Source of the DNA: an uncultured Verrucomicrobiales bacterium
GTDB lineage: Bacteria > Verrucomicrobiota > Verrucomicrobiae > Limisphaerales > CANJSG01
DNA: 7,957 nt
Reading direction: 5' to 3'
Assembly: GCA_946480965.1 (NCBI GenBank)
Contig: CAMLMI010000212.1
Location: forward strand, 1-7,957
The notes beneath the pieces are model-generated. The model was not told the origin of the DNA and made no database searches. It was given only the letters and a program-made list of their open reading frames with translations. This document shows positions 1 to 5,856 of this stretch, piece by piece (positions within the stretch are counted from its first letter, which is position 1; the number at the start of each line of letters is the position of its first letter). The position numbers and the translations under genes are program-made.

Positions 1-1265
1 GTGGCGCGAGAATAGTTGACCTCGTCTTCACGTGAGAATTCGACCCCGGCGACAGCCTTGTGGGTCAGCCGTCCGGTTTCGAAGTCGGCACGCAGATCGG
101 ATTGGTTTGAAAGGATTTCGTCTACTTGATCTCTCGATTTCACATCGTTCCGGCGGATGACGGTGCCGTATTGGTTGCCGGGCGTTGCCGGGTCGATTTC
201 TTCGAACCGGGGCGCGGTGATGATCGAGTCGCGGTCGGTGATCCCGTAGCGGGTCAGGTTGCGCAGGGTAAGCGAGTCGCTGAAGTCGTGCTCCACCGTC
301 GCCGTGAACAGATCGGTCTCCACCTTCTCATAGTCACGGCCCTTCAAGCCATACCAGTTGCTGTCGTCCACCGGGGCTACCTGATCCACGAATCCGGCCA
401 GATACGGATCGACCTGACCGGCGGGCACCCAAGGGATGCCATAGTCGGGCGTGTTGTCCTGGTCCAAATGGAAGTAGGCCAAAGTCACACGGGTCGGGGT
501 TCCGAGGCCGAAGGTGAATGACGGTGCGATGCCCCAGCGGGACTGGTCGGTGACATCCCGCCCTGGGGTGTCGGAGTCGTGCCAAAGGGCGTTCAGCCGG
601 AAGGCCATTCCAGGAACTTTGTCGCTCGGGATCGGCTGGTTGATGTCGATCGTTGCGCGCTTGAAGTTGTCGGTGCCGAAGCCGAGAGACCCCTGGTAGA
701 ATGCGTTTTCCTTCGGCGTCTTGCTGGAGAGGTTGATCGAACCGCCGGTGGAGCCGCGGCCGGTTGTGGCGCTCGACGGGCCTTTGACCACCTCCACTTG
801 TTCGATGTTGAATGGATCGCGCGAGTAGCCGCCGAAGTCGCGGACACCATCGATGTAGAGGTCGGTCCGGGCACTGAAACCGCGGATGGTCATCTGATCT
901 CCGGCAGGTGTGCCGCCTTCGCCTGCCTGGAGGCTGATGCCGGGGACATTGCGCAGCACATCGGAGAGGGAAGTCGCCCCCTGCTCCTCCATCATCGCCT
1001 TGGGAATGACCGTGATGGTTTGCGGGGTGTCGCGCAGAGACTCGGTGTATTTCGGCGAGGAGACAGTTTCCGGGACGTATGGGTTCGGCGCGGTGTCGGT
1101 CACGACCACGGTGGGCAACTGGTTGGTCGTGCCGGTGGCGGGCGCAACGACCGGCGCGTTGGTCTGGCCGTGGGCGGTGCTGGCGAGCAGGGCGGCACCG
1201 AGCAGGGTGCAGGCGGCGAAGCTTTCGGAGGTCAGGTCGGAACGGAGGCTGAGGCGGGAACTCAT
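1..1265 (-). CDS. TonB-dependent siderophore receptor, Fiu-like (C-terminus cut by window edge)
   Basis: Outer-membrane receptor predicted to bind a ferric (catecholate-type) siderophore and import it with energy from TonB-ExbB-ExbD. The first 421 residues lie in the window and the frame is open to the left edge, so roughly the last half of the beta-barrel is missing (family members are usually about 700-780 residues). Residues 1-33 look like a signal peptide with a hydrophobic core at about 16-30, ending before QTNAP. A TonB-box-like PTVVVTD is at 51-57. The plug domain spans about 72-185: LRDTPQTITVIP (78-88), SDVLRNVPGISLQAGEGG (101-118), MTIRGFSARTDLYIDGVRDF (125-144), IEQVEVVKGPSSATTGRGST (154-173) and GGSINLSSKTP. 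These are hallmarks of the TonB siderophore receptor family (TIGR01783 type). Barrel strands with alternating aromatics follow. The ATG at 1263-1265 has a weak GAGA ribosome-site candidate just upstream. A/T-ending codons are more frequent than in the neighbouring receptor gene. The substrate cannot be read from sequence. Confidence 0.93.
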   Translation of the reverse strand, partial: MSSRLSLRSDLTSESFAACTLLGAALLASTAHGQTNAPVVAPATGTTNQLPTVVVTDTAPNPYVPETVSSPKYTESLRDTPQTITVIPKAMMEEQGATSLSDVLRNVPGISLQAGEGGTPAGDQMTIRGFSARTDLYIDGVRDFGGYSRDPFNIEQVEVVKGPSSATTGRGSTGGSINLSSKTPKENAFYQGSLGFGTDNFKRATIDINQPIPSDKVPGMAFRLNALWHDSDTPGRDVTDQSRWGIAPSFTFGLGTPTRVTLAYFHLDQDNTPDYGIPWVPAGQVDPYLAGFVDQVAPVDDSNWYGLKGRDYEKVETDLFTATVEHDFSDSLTLRNLTRYGITDRDSIITAPRFEEIDPATPGNQYGTVIRRNDVKSRDQVDEILSNQSDLRADFETGRLTHKAVAGVEFSREDEVNYSRA

Positions 1266-1322
1266 GGATTCTCGGATGGGATCGCGGACGTTTCGGCGGG
1301 TTGGTTTTCTCGATGCCGGATT

Positions 1323-1396
1323 CGGCTCCGCCCCGGTCGTTCCCGGGTGGAACAACCCATTGCCCGTCACCCGGAAACGCTTCCGGGGCGGAGCCG
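1323..1396 (-). promoter_or_regulatory. Large inverted repeat / stem-loop in presumed leader of the Fiu-like receptor gene
   Basis: An exact 14-base inverted repeat (CGGCTCCGCCCCGG at 1323-1336 against its reverse complement at 1383-1396) encloses further pairing: CGT 1338-1340 with ACG 1377-1379, and CCGGGTG 1343-1349 with CACCCGG 1368-1374. Together they would form one long hairpin ending about 58 bases before the receptor start codon. There is no T-tract after it on the minus strand, so it is not an ordinary terminator. It may be an mRNA leader structure or a dispersed repeat. It matches no riboswitch class that I recognise. Confidence 0.5.
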
Positions 1397-1409
1397 CGAT
1401 CCGTCATTT

Positions 1410-1459
1410 CTTGCTCAAGCATGGGCAAGTCCGGCGGGGCGTCGCTCCCGGTGGCTTGC
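1410..1459 (-). promoter_or_regulatory. Mutually exclusive short stems (possible attenuator-like leader)
   Basis: In minus-strand order the sequence runs GCAAG (1459-1455), CTTGC (1429-1425), GCAAG (1414-1410). The middle arm can pair with either flank. The first pairing is reinforced by CCGG (1451-1448) with CCGG (1434-1431). The competing hairpins lie just ahead of the large stem-loop at 1323-1396. This is a structural observation only. The short arms could arise by chance in GC-rich DNA, and no ligand-binding core is recognised. Confidence 0.25.
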
Positions 1460-1508
1460 GCATTGTTGTCGGACGTTTGCGAACTTGATCGAAGAAGGCG
1501 TGGTGCAT

Positions 1509-1547
1509 CCGGAGCGCATCCCTGCGGAGCGATGCTCCGCGCTCCGG
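1509..1547. repeat. REP-like GC-rich palindrome
   Basis: Outer arms CCGGAGCG (1509-1516) and CGCTCCGG (1540-1547) are exact inverted repeats. Inside, GCGGAGC (1524-1530) and GCTCCGC (1534-1540) form a tight alternative hairpin with a 3-base loop. The element sits between the FecA-like gene's terminator and the Fiu-like gene. It resembles short intergenic palindromes that I associate with verrucomicrobial genomes. Only one copy is in the window, so the repeat status is inferred. Confidence 0.5.
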
Positions 1548-1560
1548 AAAGAGGGGAACG

Positions 1561-1593
1561 AAAAACAAAACCCGCCTCGTGGGAGGGCGGGTT
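1561..1593 (-). terminator. Rho-independent terminator of the FecA-like receptor gene
   Basis: On the minus strand, AACCCGCC (1593-1586), a 9-base loop, and GGCGGGTT (1576-1569) form a perfect 8-bp GC-rich stem. It runs directly into a T-rich tract (TTGTTTTT with the tail to 1561). It begins 42 bases past the receptor stop codon. Stem, loop size, T-tract and position all fit an intrinsic terminator, which implies that the Fiu-like gene downstream has its own promoter. Confidence 0.9.
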
Positions 1594-1635
1594 GAATTCG
1601 GCGGATGAGGCAGCAAGCCCGCCCCATCCGGGCGC

Positions 1636-3816
1636 TCAGAAGGCGAAGGCGACGCCGACGTAGTAGTTGCGGCCGTAGGCGGGATCGATGCCGTCGTTGC
1701 GGATGCGGGCGTAGTAGTCCTCGTCGAAGAGGTTGTTGATCCCGGCGAGGAGGCTGACGTGGTCGCGGTAAACCTTCACCTCGGCGGTGAGGTCCCAGAC
1801 GGTGTAGGAGGGGATGCGGCGGTCGGCGCTGTTGGCGTCGTCCGCGAAGTGCTCGCCCACCACGGTGCCGAGGAAGGCGATCTTGGCGCGGTCCTGCCAG
1901 CGGTAGATGGCGCCGAAGCGGAGCAGGTGGTCCGGGGCGTATTGCGGCGCGTTGCCGACGAGGGCGGCGTTGGCCGCGCGGGTGATCTCGGCGTCGAGCA
2001 GGGTGACGTTGCCGTAGAGGCTGACGCGGTGGTCGCGTTCGCGGTCGGAATCGCCGCGCAGGGTGTCGGCCAAGCCGAGTATCTCGATCTCGGTGGCGGC
2101 TTCCCAGCCGCGATGGCGGGTGTCGCCGATGTTCTGGACGGAGTTGCCCACGGAGCCGATCTGGTCCTCGAAGTCGATCCAGAAGAGGCTCGTGTCCCAG
2201 TGGAGCCAAGGGGTGGGCTGGCCGCGCAGGCCGATCTCGTATTGCCAGCTGGAGCCAGCGTCGAGGTCGTCGTTCACCACGGTGTTGCCGCCGGTGGGGA
2301 CGGCCTCGGTGAAGATCATCGGGCGGTAGGCGCGGGAAACGTTGCCGTAGGCCTGCATTTCCCGGGGCAGGGCGTATTCGAGGCCGAGGCCGACGAGCGG
2401 GACGACGTCGGTGTCGGTCTTGGTGCCGAGCGGCGTGGAGGCGTTGGTTTTGTCCACGTTGACCGTTTCCTTGACGCTCTGGCGGTAGGTCTCCAGGCGG
2501 AAGCCGGGCGTGACGGAGAGGTCGCCGAGGACGAAGCGGTTCTCGACGAAGAACGGGGCGGAGAGGACGGAGCGGTCGCTGGCGTTGCGGACGGGGCCGT
2601 CGTTCGCCCCGGCGGTGGCGCCGCGCTTGTCGGTGCGGGGCGACTCGGTGTGGTAGAGCTGGACGCCGGCCGCGAGGGTGTGGACGCCGCCGCCGAGCGC
2701 GTAGTCGCGGCGCAGGCGGGCCTCGATGCCCTGGGTGTAGAATTCCTGGAGCTCGATGGTGTTGCTGTTCGCCGCCGCGCCGGTGGGCAGGGTGCCGAAG
2801 CCGCCGCCGCGCTGGCGCTTGCTGAAGCGGGAATAGTAGCCGCCCCAGGCGGTGACGGTCAGGGCGCTGTCCTCGGAGAAGTCGCGTTCCCAGCCGAGGG
2901 AGGCGAAGTGGCGCTCCAGCTCGAACCGGTCGAAGAAGCGCGAGGTGGCGTCGCGGTCCGCGTCGTAGTTCACCGTGCCCGGGCCGGTGGCGAGGGTGAG
3001 GCCGCCGGGTTCGCCGTGCTCCTCGAAGTAGCCCTCGTAGCTGAAGACCCAGCGGCTGTCGGTGTCGGCGTCGAGCACCAGCTTGATGCTGCCGGTGTCG
3101 AGGCGCACGTCGCTGTTGGCCTCGCGGAAGCCGTCGGTCTGGCGGTGGTTGAAGTAGGCGTAGTAGCCGAGGCGGCCCACGGTGCCGTCCGCGGAGTTGA
3201 AGGTGGAATACAGGTCGTCGCTGCCGACCACGTGCTGGGTGCGGGCGGAGAGTTCCTTGTCCGTGCGGGGGCGGTGGGTCACGTAGTTCAACGCGCCGCC
3301 GGGCTGCGGCCCGTATTGGAGCGAGGCTCCGCCGTGGACGAACTCGATGCGGTCCACCGTGTCGAGCGGCGGGGTGTAGTAGGCCTCGGGATAGCCGAAC
3401 TGGTCGGCGTGGATCGGCAGGCCGTCGCGCAGCACCTGGGTGAACTGGGCGCGGTGGGGATTGAGCCCGCGGTAGCCGATGCTGACCAAGGGGCTGGTCT
3501 CCTCGCTGAGGAGCAGTCCGGGGGTCTTGGAAAGGGCCTGGCGGTAGTTGTTGTTGTTGATCTTCGGCAGGTCGTCGAGATCGAGCACGGCGGTCTTCTT
3601 GCCGGCATTGATCTTCGTGCCCTCGACGGGGGCCAGAAAGGGCGGCTGCACCGAGGCGTCGGCCTCGGATTCGGCCGTCACGACGACGGGGGCCACGCGG
3701 ACCGGGGCATTGGTCTCGGCGCTCGCGGAGGTTCCGGCGAGCAGGGGCGGGACGAGCAACCAGGCGGAGGCGCGGCGCGGGGCGCGGGAACGGCGGGTCG
3801 AAGGTTTGCGTTTCAT
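1636..3816 (-). CDS. TonB-dependent outer-membrane receptor, FecA-like
   Basis: Complete 726-residue TonB-gated importer. A very basic N-terminus (MKRKPSTRRSRAPRRAS) leads into a hydrophobic core at about 19-28 with likely cleavage after SASA at 33. A TonB-box-like PVVVTA is at 43-48. The plug covers about 75-185, with NNNNYRQALSKTPGLLL (87-103), VSIGYRGLNPHRAQF (111-125), LRDGLPIHADQFGYPEAYY (129-147) and VDRIEFVHGGASLQYGPQ (154-171). That order of motifs resembles ferric-dicitrate-type receptors (COG4772). A beta-barrel fills the rest and ends in the family-typical aromatic terminus GVAFAF. Only about 40 residues separate signal peptide and plug, so there is no FecA-type signalling (STN) domain. 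I chose the ATG at 3814-3816 because a signal peptide follows it. An in-frame ATG at 3942 would add 42 polar residues and hide the signal. Codons are extremely GC-ending. The ligand is unknown: iron citrate is possible, not shown. Confidence 0.93.
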   Translation of the reverse strand: MKRKPSTRRSRAPRRASAWLLVPPLLAGTSASAETNAPVRVAPVVVTAESEADASVQPPFLAPVEGTKINAGKKTAVLDLDDLPKINNNNYRQALSKTPGLLLSEETSPLVSIGYRGLNPHRAQFTQVLRDGLPIHADQFGYPEAYYTPPLDTVDRIEFVHGGASLQYGPQPGGALNYVTHRPRTDKELSARTQHVVGSDDLYSTFNSADGTVGRLGYYAYFNHRQTDGFREANSDVRLDTGSIKLVLDADTDSRWVFSYEGYFEEHGEPGGLTLATGPGTVNYDADRDATSRFFDRFELERHFASLGWERDFSEDSALTVTAWGGYYSRFSKRQRGGGFGTLPTGAAANSNTIELQEFYTQGIEARLRRDYALGGGVHTLAAGVQLYHTESPRTDKRGATAGANDGPVRNASDRSVLSAPFFVENRFVLGDLSVTPGFRLETYRQSVKETVNVDKTNASTPLGTKTDTDVVPLVGLGLEYALPREMQAYGNVSRAYRPMIFTEAVPTGGNTVVNDDLDAGSSWQYEIGLRGQPTPWLHWDTSLFWIDFEDQIGSVGNSVQNIGDTRHRGWEAATEIEILGLADTLRGDSDRERDHRVSLYGNVTLLDAEITRAANAALVGNAPQYAPDHLLRFGAIYRWQDRAKIAFLGTVVGEHFADDANSADRRIPSYTVWDLTAEVKVYRDHVSLLAGINNLFDEDYYARIRNDGIDPAYGRNYYVGVAFAF

Positions 3817-3951
3817 AAAGGTCGTCCGGCAGGCCGCGTCGGCGCGGTGGTTTTCCTGCGAGGGACGCGGAACGTGGCAAGGAACGCGGCCGACCCGCTT
3901 GCGGCGGCTTGCGATTTCCTGTCGGTCCTTTGCAGCGGCCAAGGCATCCGG

Positions 3952-4386
3952 TCAGGCGACGCCGAGGACCGTCGCTTGAGGTTCGCGGCAACTGGCCCGC
4001 TCCGATCGGCGACCGGTCCGCCGCAATGTCTGGAGCACGGCCGAGCGTGGATCCTGCGGCGAGCGTTCGGCCGGGATGAAGAAGAGCAGGTCCGTCTCGC
4101 CCCGGGCCACCAGGTCGCAGGCCCGGCCGGGGACGAGGCGGAAATCCTCGCCCTCCCGGTAGGTGCTGCGATCCGGACCGAAGCGCAGCTCGACTTCGCC
4201 GAAAGCGACAACGACGAGCAGCGGGCCCGGAGCCTCGAAGCCTTCGAGCGCCTGGCCCGAGCGCAGCCCCGCGAGGAGCATCTGGAGATGTTCGTTGGAG
4301 AAGAGCAGGCGCTTGGGCAGATCGCGCAGGCTGGAGAGCACGCGGGGCGGCAGGATCTCGGCGAGGGAGGAGAAGGTATCTTTCAC
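3952..4386 (-). CDS. Small cupin-fold protein lacking canonical metal ligands
   Basis: A cytoplasmic protein of about 144 residues with no signal peptide. The N-terminal 50 residues look helical (VKDTFSSLAEILPPRVLSSL). A short cupin-like beta-barrel follows: GFEAPGPLLVVVAFGEVELR occupies the place of cupin motif 1 but has no His-x-His or Glu, and GEDFRLVPGRACDLVA matches motif 2 except that Asp stands where His is usual. Metal-dependent catalysis is therefore unlikely, and a ligand-sensing or structural role is more plausible. The tail from about residue 120 is Arg-rich. The GTG at 4384-4386 is the best start: no ATG precedes it in frame until 4626, and the intervening codons cross the REP-like palindrome. 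The GGGAG motif overlaps this GTG, so start confidence is limited. The gene lies 135 bases upstream of the FecA-like receptor on the same strand with no terminator seen between, so co-transcription is likely. The specific family is not recognised. Confidence 0.65.
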   Translation of the reverse strand: MKDTFSSLAEILPPRVLSSLRDLPKRLLFSNEHLQMLLAGLRSGQALEGFEAPGPLLVVVAFGEVELRFGPDRSTYREGEDFRLVPGRACDLVARGETDLLFFIPAERSPQDPRSAVLQTLRRTGRRSERASCREPQATVLGVA

Positions 4387-4696
4387 TCCCGCAGCTTGCC
4401 AGAAAGCGGGTCCCGGCCGCTTGCCGTGGGATGCGAAAGGTCGTCGCGGGTTTGCGCGCGGGATTGCGGATCTGGCCGCCGCTGCGTTGTAGCTCCGATT
4501 GGCAATCGGCGGTATCGCGGACTGGGCGTGTGTTGACCGCACACTGGGCCGAAACGAAGAAAGAAGATGGAGAAGGGAGTTTTGCTGCCCTTGGCCATGT
4601 GCGCGAAGCCGAACTGCGGCACCCAAAACAGGCCGCCCGCTTCACCGAAACGTCACTTCCCTGTCCCGAGCCGCCGCCCTTAGCGTGCGCGGACTC
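4387..4696. promoter_or_regulatory. Divergent intergenic region between cupin and PHP genes
   Basis: This 310-base region must hold the promoters for the leftward cupin/receptor unit and the rightward PHP phosphoesterase, since the genes point away from each other. It contains the REP-like palindrome at 4495-4544. A TTGACC at 4533-4538 resembles a -35 box, but no fitting -10 lies about 17 bases downstream, so I do not call a promoter. Open frames cross parts of it in several phases but show no domain or codon evidence of being real. Confidence 0.5.
4495..4544. repeat. REP-like double hairpin
   Basis: The first hairpin is CCGATT (4495-4500), loop GGC, AATCGG (4504-4509). A second short one is GTGTG (4528-4532), 7-base loop, CACAC (4540-4544). 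The stretch linking them (GGTATCGCGGACTGG) together with the first hairpin is like a dispersed intergenic repeat I recall from Verrucomicrobiota, whose chance translations give peptides such as SSDWQSAV or TADCQS, as seen here in two frames. Repeat identity rests on memory and needs a genome-wide copy count. Confidence 0.5.
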
Positions 4697-5833
4697 ATGA
4701 AGCGTTTCCTGCTCGCCGCCTGCGCCGCGTTGGCCACCACGGTCTCCGCCCACGATCCCGTCACCAAAGCCCGCACGCCGGTCAACATCCCGAACATCCC
4801 CGGCTACCTCACGCTGAAGTGCGATTTCCACATCCACACCGTCTTTTCCGACGGTCTGGTCTGGCCGAACGTCCGTTCCGACGAGGCCTGGCGCGAGGGG
4901 CTCGACGCCATCGCCATCACCGACCACATCGAATACCAGCCGCACAAGAAGGACATGGTCATCGACCTGAACCGCTCCTACCAGATCGCCAAGGCGGCCG
5001 GCGACGACCTCAAGCTCCTCGTCATCCACGGTTCGGAGATCACCCGGAACATGCCGCCCGGGCACATGAACGCCATCTTCCTGACCAATTCCACCCTGCT
5101 CCAGCAGACCAACTGGCTCGATGCCCACAAGGCCGCCAACGCCCAGGGAGCCTTCGTCTTCTGGAACCATCCCGGCTGGGAACGCCAGATCACGAACGGC
5201 GTGGTGAAGTGGTATCCCGAGCACACCCAGCTCCTCGAAGCCGGGATGCTCCACGGAATCGAGGTGGTCAACGGCCGCGACTACTATCCCGAGGCCCACA
5301 AATGGGCGGTGGAGAAGAAGCTGACGATGTTCAGCAACTCCGACATCCACGCCCCGATCAACCTCGACTACCACGTCCACACGGACGACCACCGCCCGCT
5401 CACTCTCGTCTTCGCCAAGGAGAAGACCATCGAGTCGCTCAAGGAAGCGCTCTTCGCCCGCCGCACCGCCGTCTATTCCGCCCACAAGCTGATCGGCGAC
5501 GAACAGTTCCTCCGGCCGATATTCGAGAAGTCCATCCGCGTGGACCAGGACGCGATCCAGTTCCTCGCGAAGAAGAAGGTCACGGTGCAGATCTCGAACG
5601 ACTCGGACATCGACTACGTGCTGGACCTCGTCTCCGCGCCCGAAGGCATGGCCGCCCCGAAGCAGCTCATCCTGCCTCCGCTGAAGACCGTCCTGTTGCC
5701 GCTGGAAAGCGGCTTCCGGCCGCCCAGCGCCGCCAGCAAGAACGCCTTGGTCTATCGCGTGACCAACCTGTTGATCGGCCCTGACCAGCCGATGGAAGCA
5801 ACCTTGCCGATCAAGCTGACCTTCGGGAACTGA
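4697..5833 (+). CDS. Secreted PHP-domain metal-dependent phosphoesterase
   Basis: Complete 378-residue protein, predicted to hydrolyse a phosphoester outside the cytoplasm. Residues 1-18 (MKRFLLAACAALATTVSA) form a clear signal peptide, which selects the ATG at 4697 over the longer upstream frame. The PHP metal-binding motifs are all present in order: CDFHIHTVFSDG (His45, His47, Asp52), AITDHIEY (Asp76, His77), HGSEI (Glu114) with PPGHMNAI (His123), FWNHPGW (His158) and SNSDIHAP (Asp216, His218). This fits a two- or three-metal active site. From about residue 260, a beta-rich C-terminal part (TVQISNDSDIDYVLDL and following) may be an Ig-like or family-specific accessory domain. Such proteins are often labelled histidinol-phosphatase by homology, but the export signal and lack of his genes argue against that role. 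The gene diverges from the cupin/FecA-like receptor pair and ends 14 bases before the convergent heme gene. The substrate is unknown. Confidence 0.92.
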   Translation: MKRFLLAACAALATTVSAHDPVTKARTPVNIPNIPGYLTLKCDFHIHTVFSDGLVWPNVRSDEAWREGLDAIAITDHIEYQPHKKDMVIDLNRSYQIAKAAGDDLKLLVIHGSEITRNMPPGHMNAIFLTNSTLLQQTNWLDAHKAANAQGAFVFWNHPGWERQITNGVVKWYPEHTQLLEAGMLHGIEVVNGRDYYPEAHKWAVEKKLTMFSNSDIHAPINLDYHVHTDDHRPLTLVFAKEKTIESLKEALFARRTAVYSAHKLIGDEQFLRPIFEKSIRVDQDAIQFLAKKKVTVQISNDSDIDYVLDLVSAPEGMAAPKQLILPPLKTVLLPLESGFRPPSAASKNALVYRVTNLLIGPDQPMEATLPIKLTFGN

Positions 5834-5856
5834 AGGGACTGCCAGGCTTACTTCAG
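5830..5856. other. Inverted repeat over the convergent gene ends
   Basis: CTGAAG (5830-5835) and CTTCAG (5851-5856) are 6-base inverted repeats with a 15-base loop. They cover the TGA of the PHP gene and the TAA of the heme-protein gene. This could act as a weak shared stop for both transcripts, but it has no T-tract on either side and such a short repeat may be chance. Confidence 0.25.

Larger units (their letters stand above)
1266..1635. other. 370-base intergenic region between the two receptor genes
   Basis: No coding sequence is supported here. Read on the minus strand, it holds the 3' end and terminator of the FecA-like receptor gene (1561-1593), then a REP-like hairpin (1509-1547), then a structured presumed leader of the Fiu-like gene (1323-1459). 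I see no convincing -35/-10 pair and no Fur-box-like AT-rich palindrome. An open frame on the minus strand enters this region from 1428, but it is out of frame with the receptor it overlaps and has no recognisable product. Confidence 0.7.

Noticed and set aside
334..1428. A 364-codon minus-strand frame overlapping the Fiu-like gene
   Set aside because: It lies on the same strand but in a different phase from a receptor with unmistakable plug motifs. Its translation is a low-complexity Arg/Pro-rich shadow. Its first 50 codons fall in the leader and could only be a leader peptide with no support.
1266..1500. Cobalamin riboswitch upstream of the Fiu-like receptor
   Set aside because: An AGCCACCGGG string on the minus strand recalls the B12 box (GCCACTG), but it deviates at the key positions and the other conserved cobalamin-riboswitch elements are missing.
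3784..3816. Twin-arginine (Tat) signal on the FecA-like receptor
   Set aside because: Arg pairs occur in the n-region, but the residues after RR do not fit the S/T-R-R-x-F-L-K pattern. Outer-membrane receptors use Sec, and a basic n-region is sufficient.
3817..3942. A 42-residue N-terminal extension of the FecA-like receptor from the ATG at 3942
   Set aside because: The extension is polar and basic and would bury the signal peptide that begins at 3816. It is neither an STN domain nor any known leader.
1759..4536. A 925-codon plus-strand open frame opposite the FecA-like receptor and cupin genes
   Set aside because: Its Gly/Ala/Val/Glu-rich composition mirrors the GC-ending codons of the receptor on the other strand. 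It has no domain or signal and reads through the cupin gene.
4533..4561. Sigma-70 promoter starting at TTGACC
   Set aside because: The hexamer about 17 bases downstream (GAAGAA) does not resemble a -10 box, and the TTGACC lies in the loop of a repeat hairpin.
4697..5833. Histidinol-phosphatase of histidine biosynthesis
   Set aside because: The PHP fold is shared, but this protein has a signal peptide, an extra C-terminal beta-rich part and no histidine-biosynthesis genes around it.
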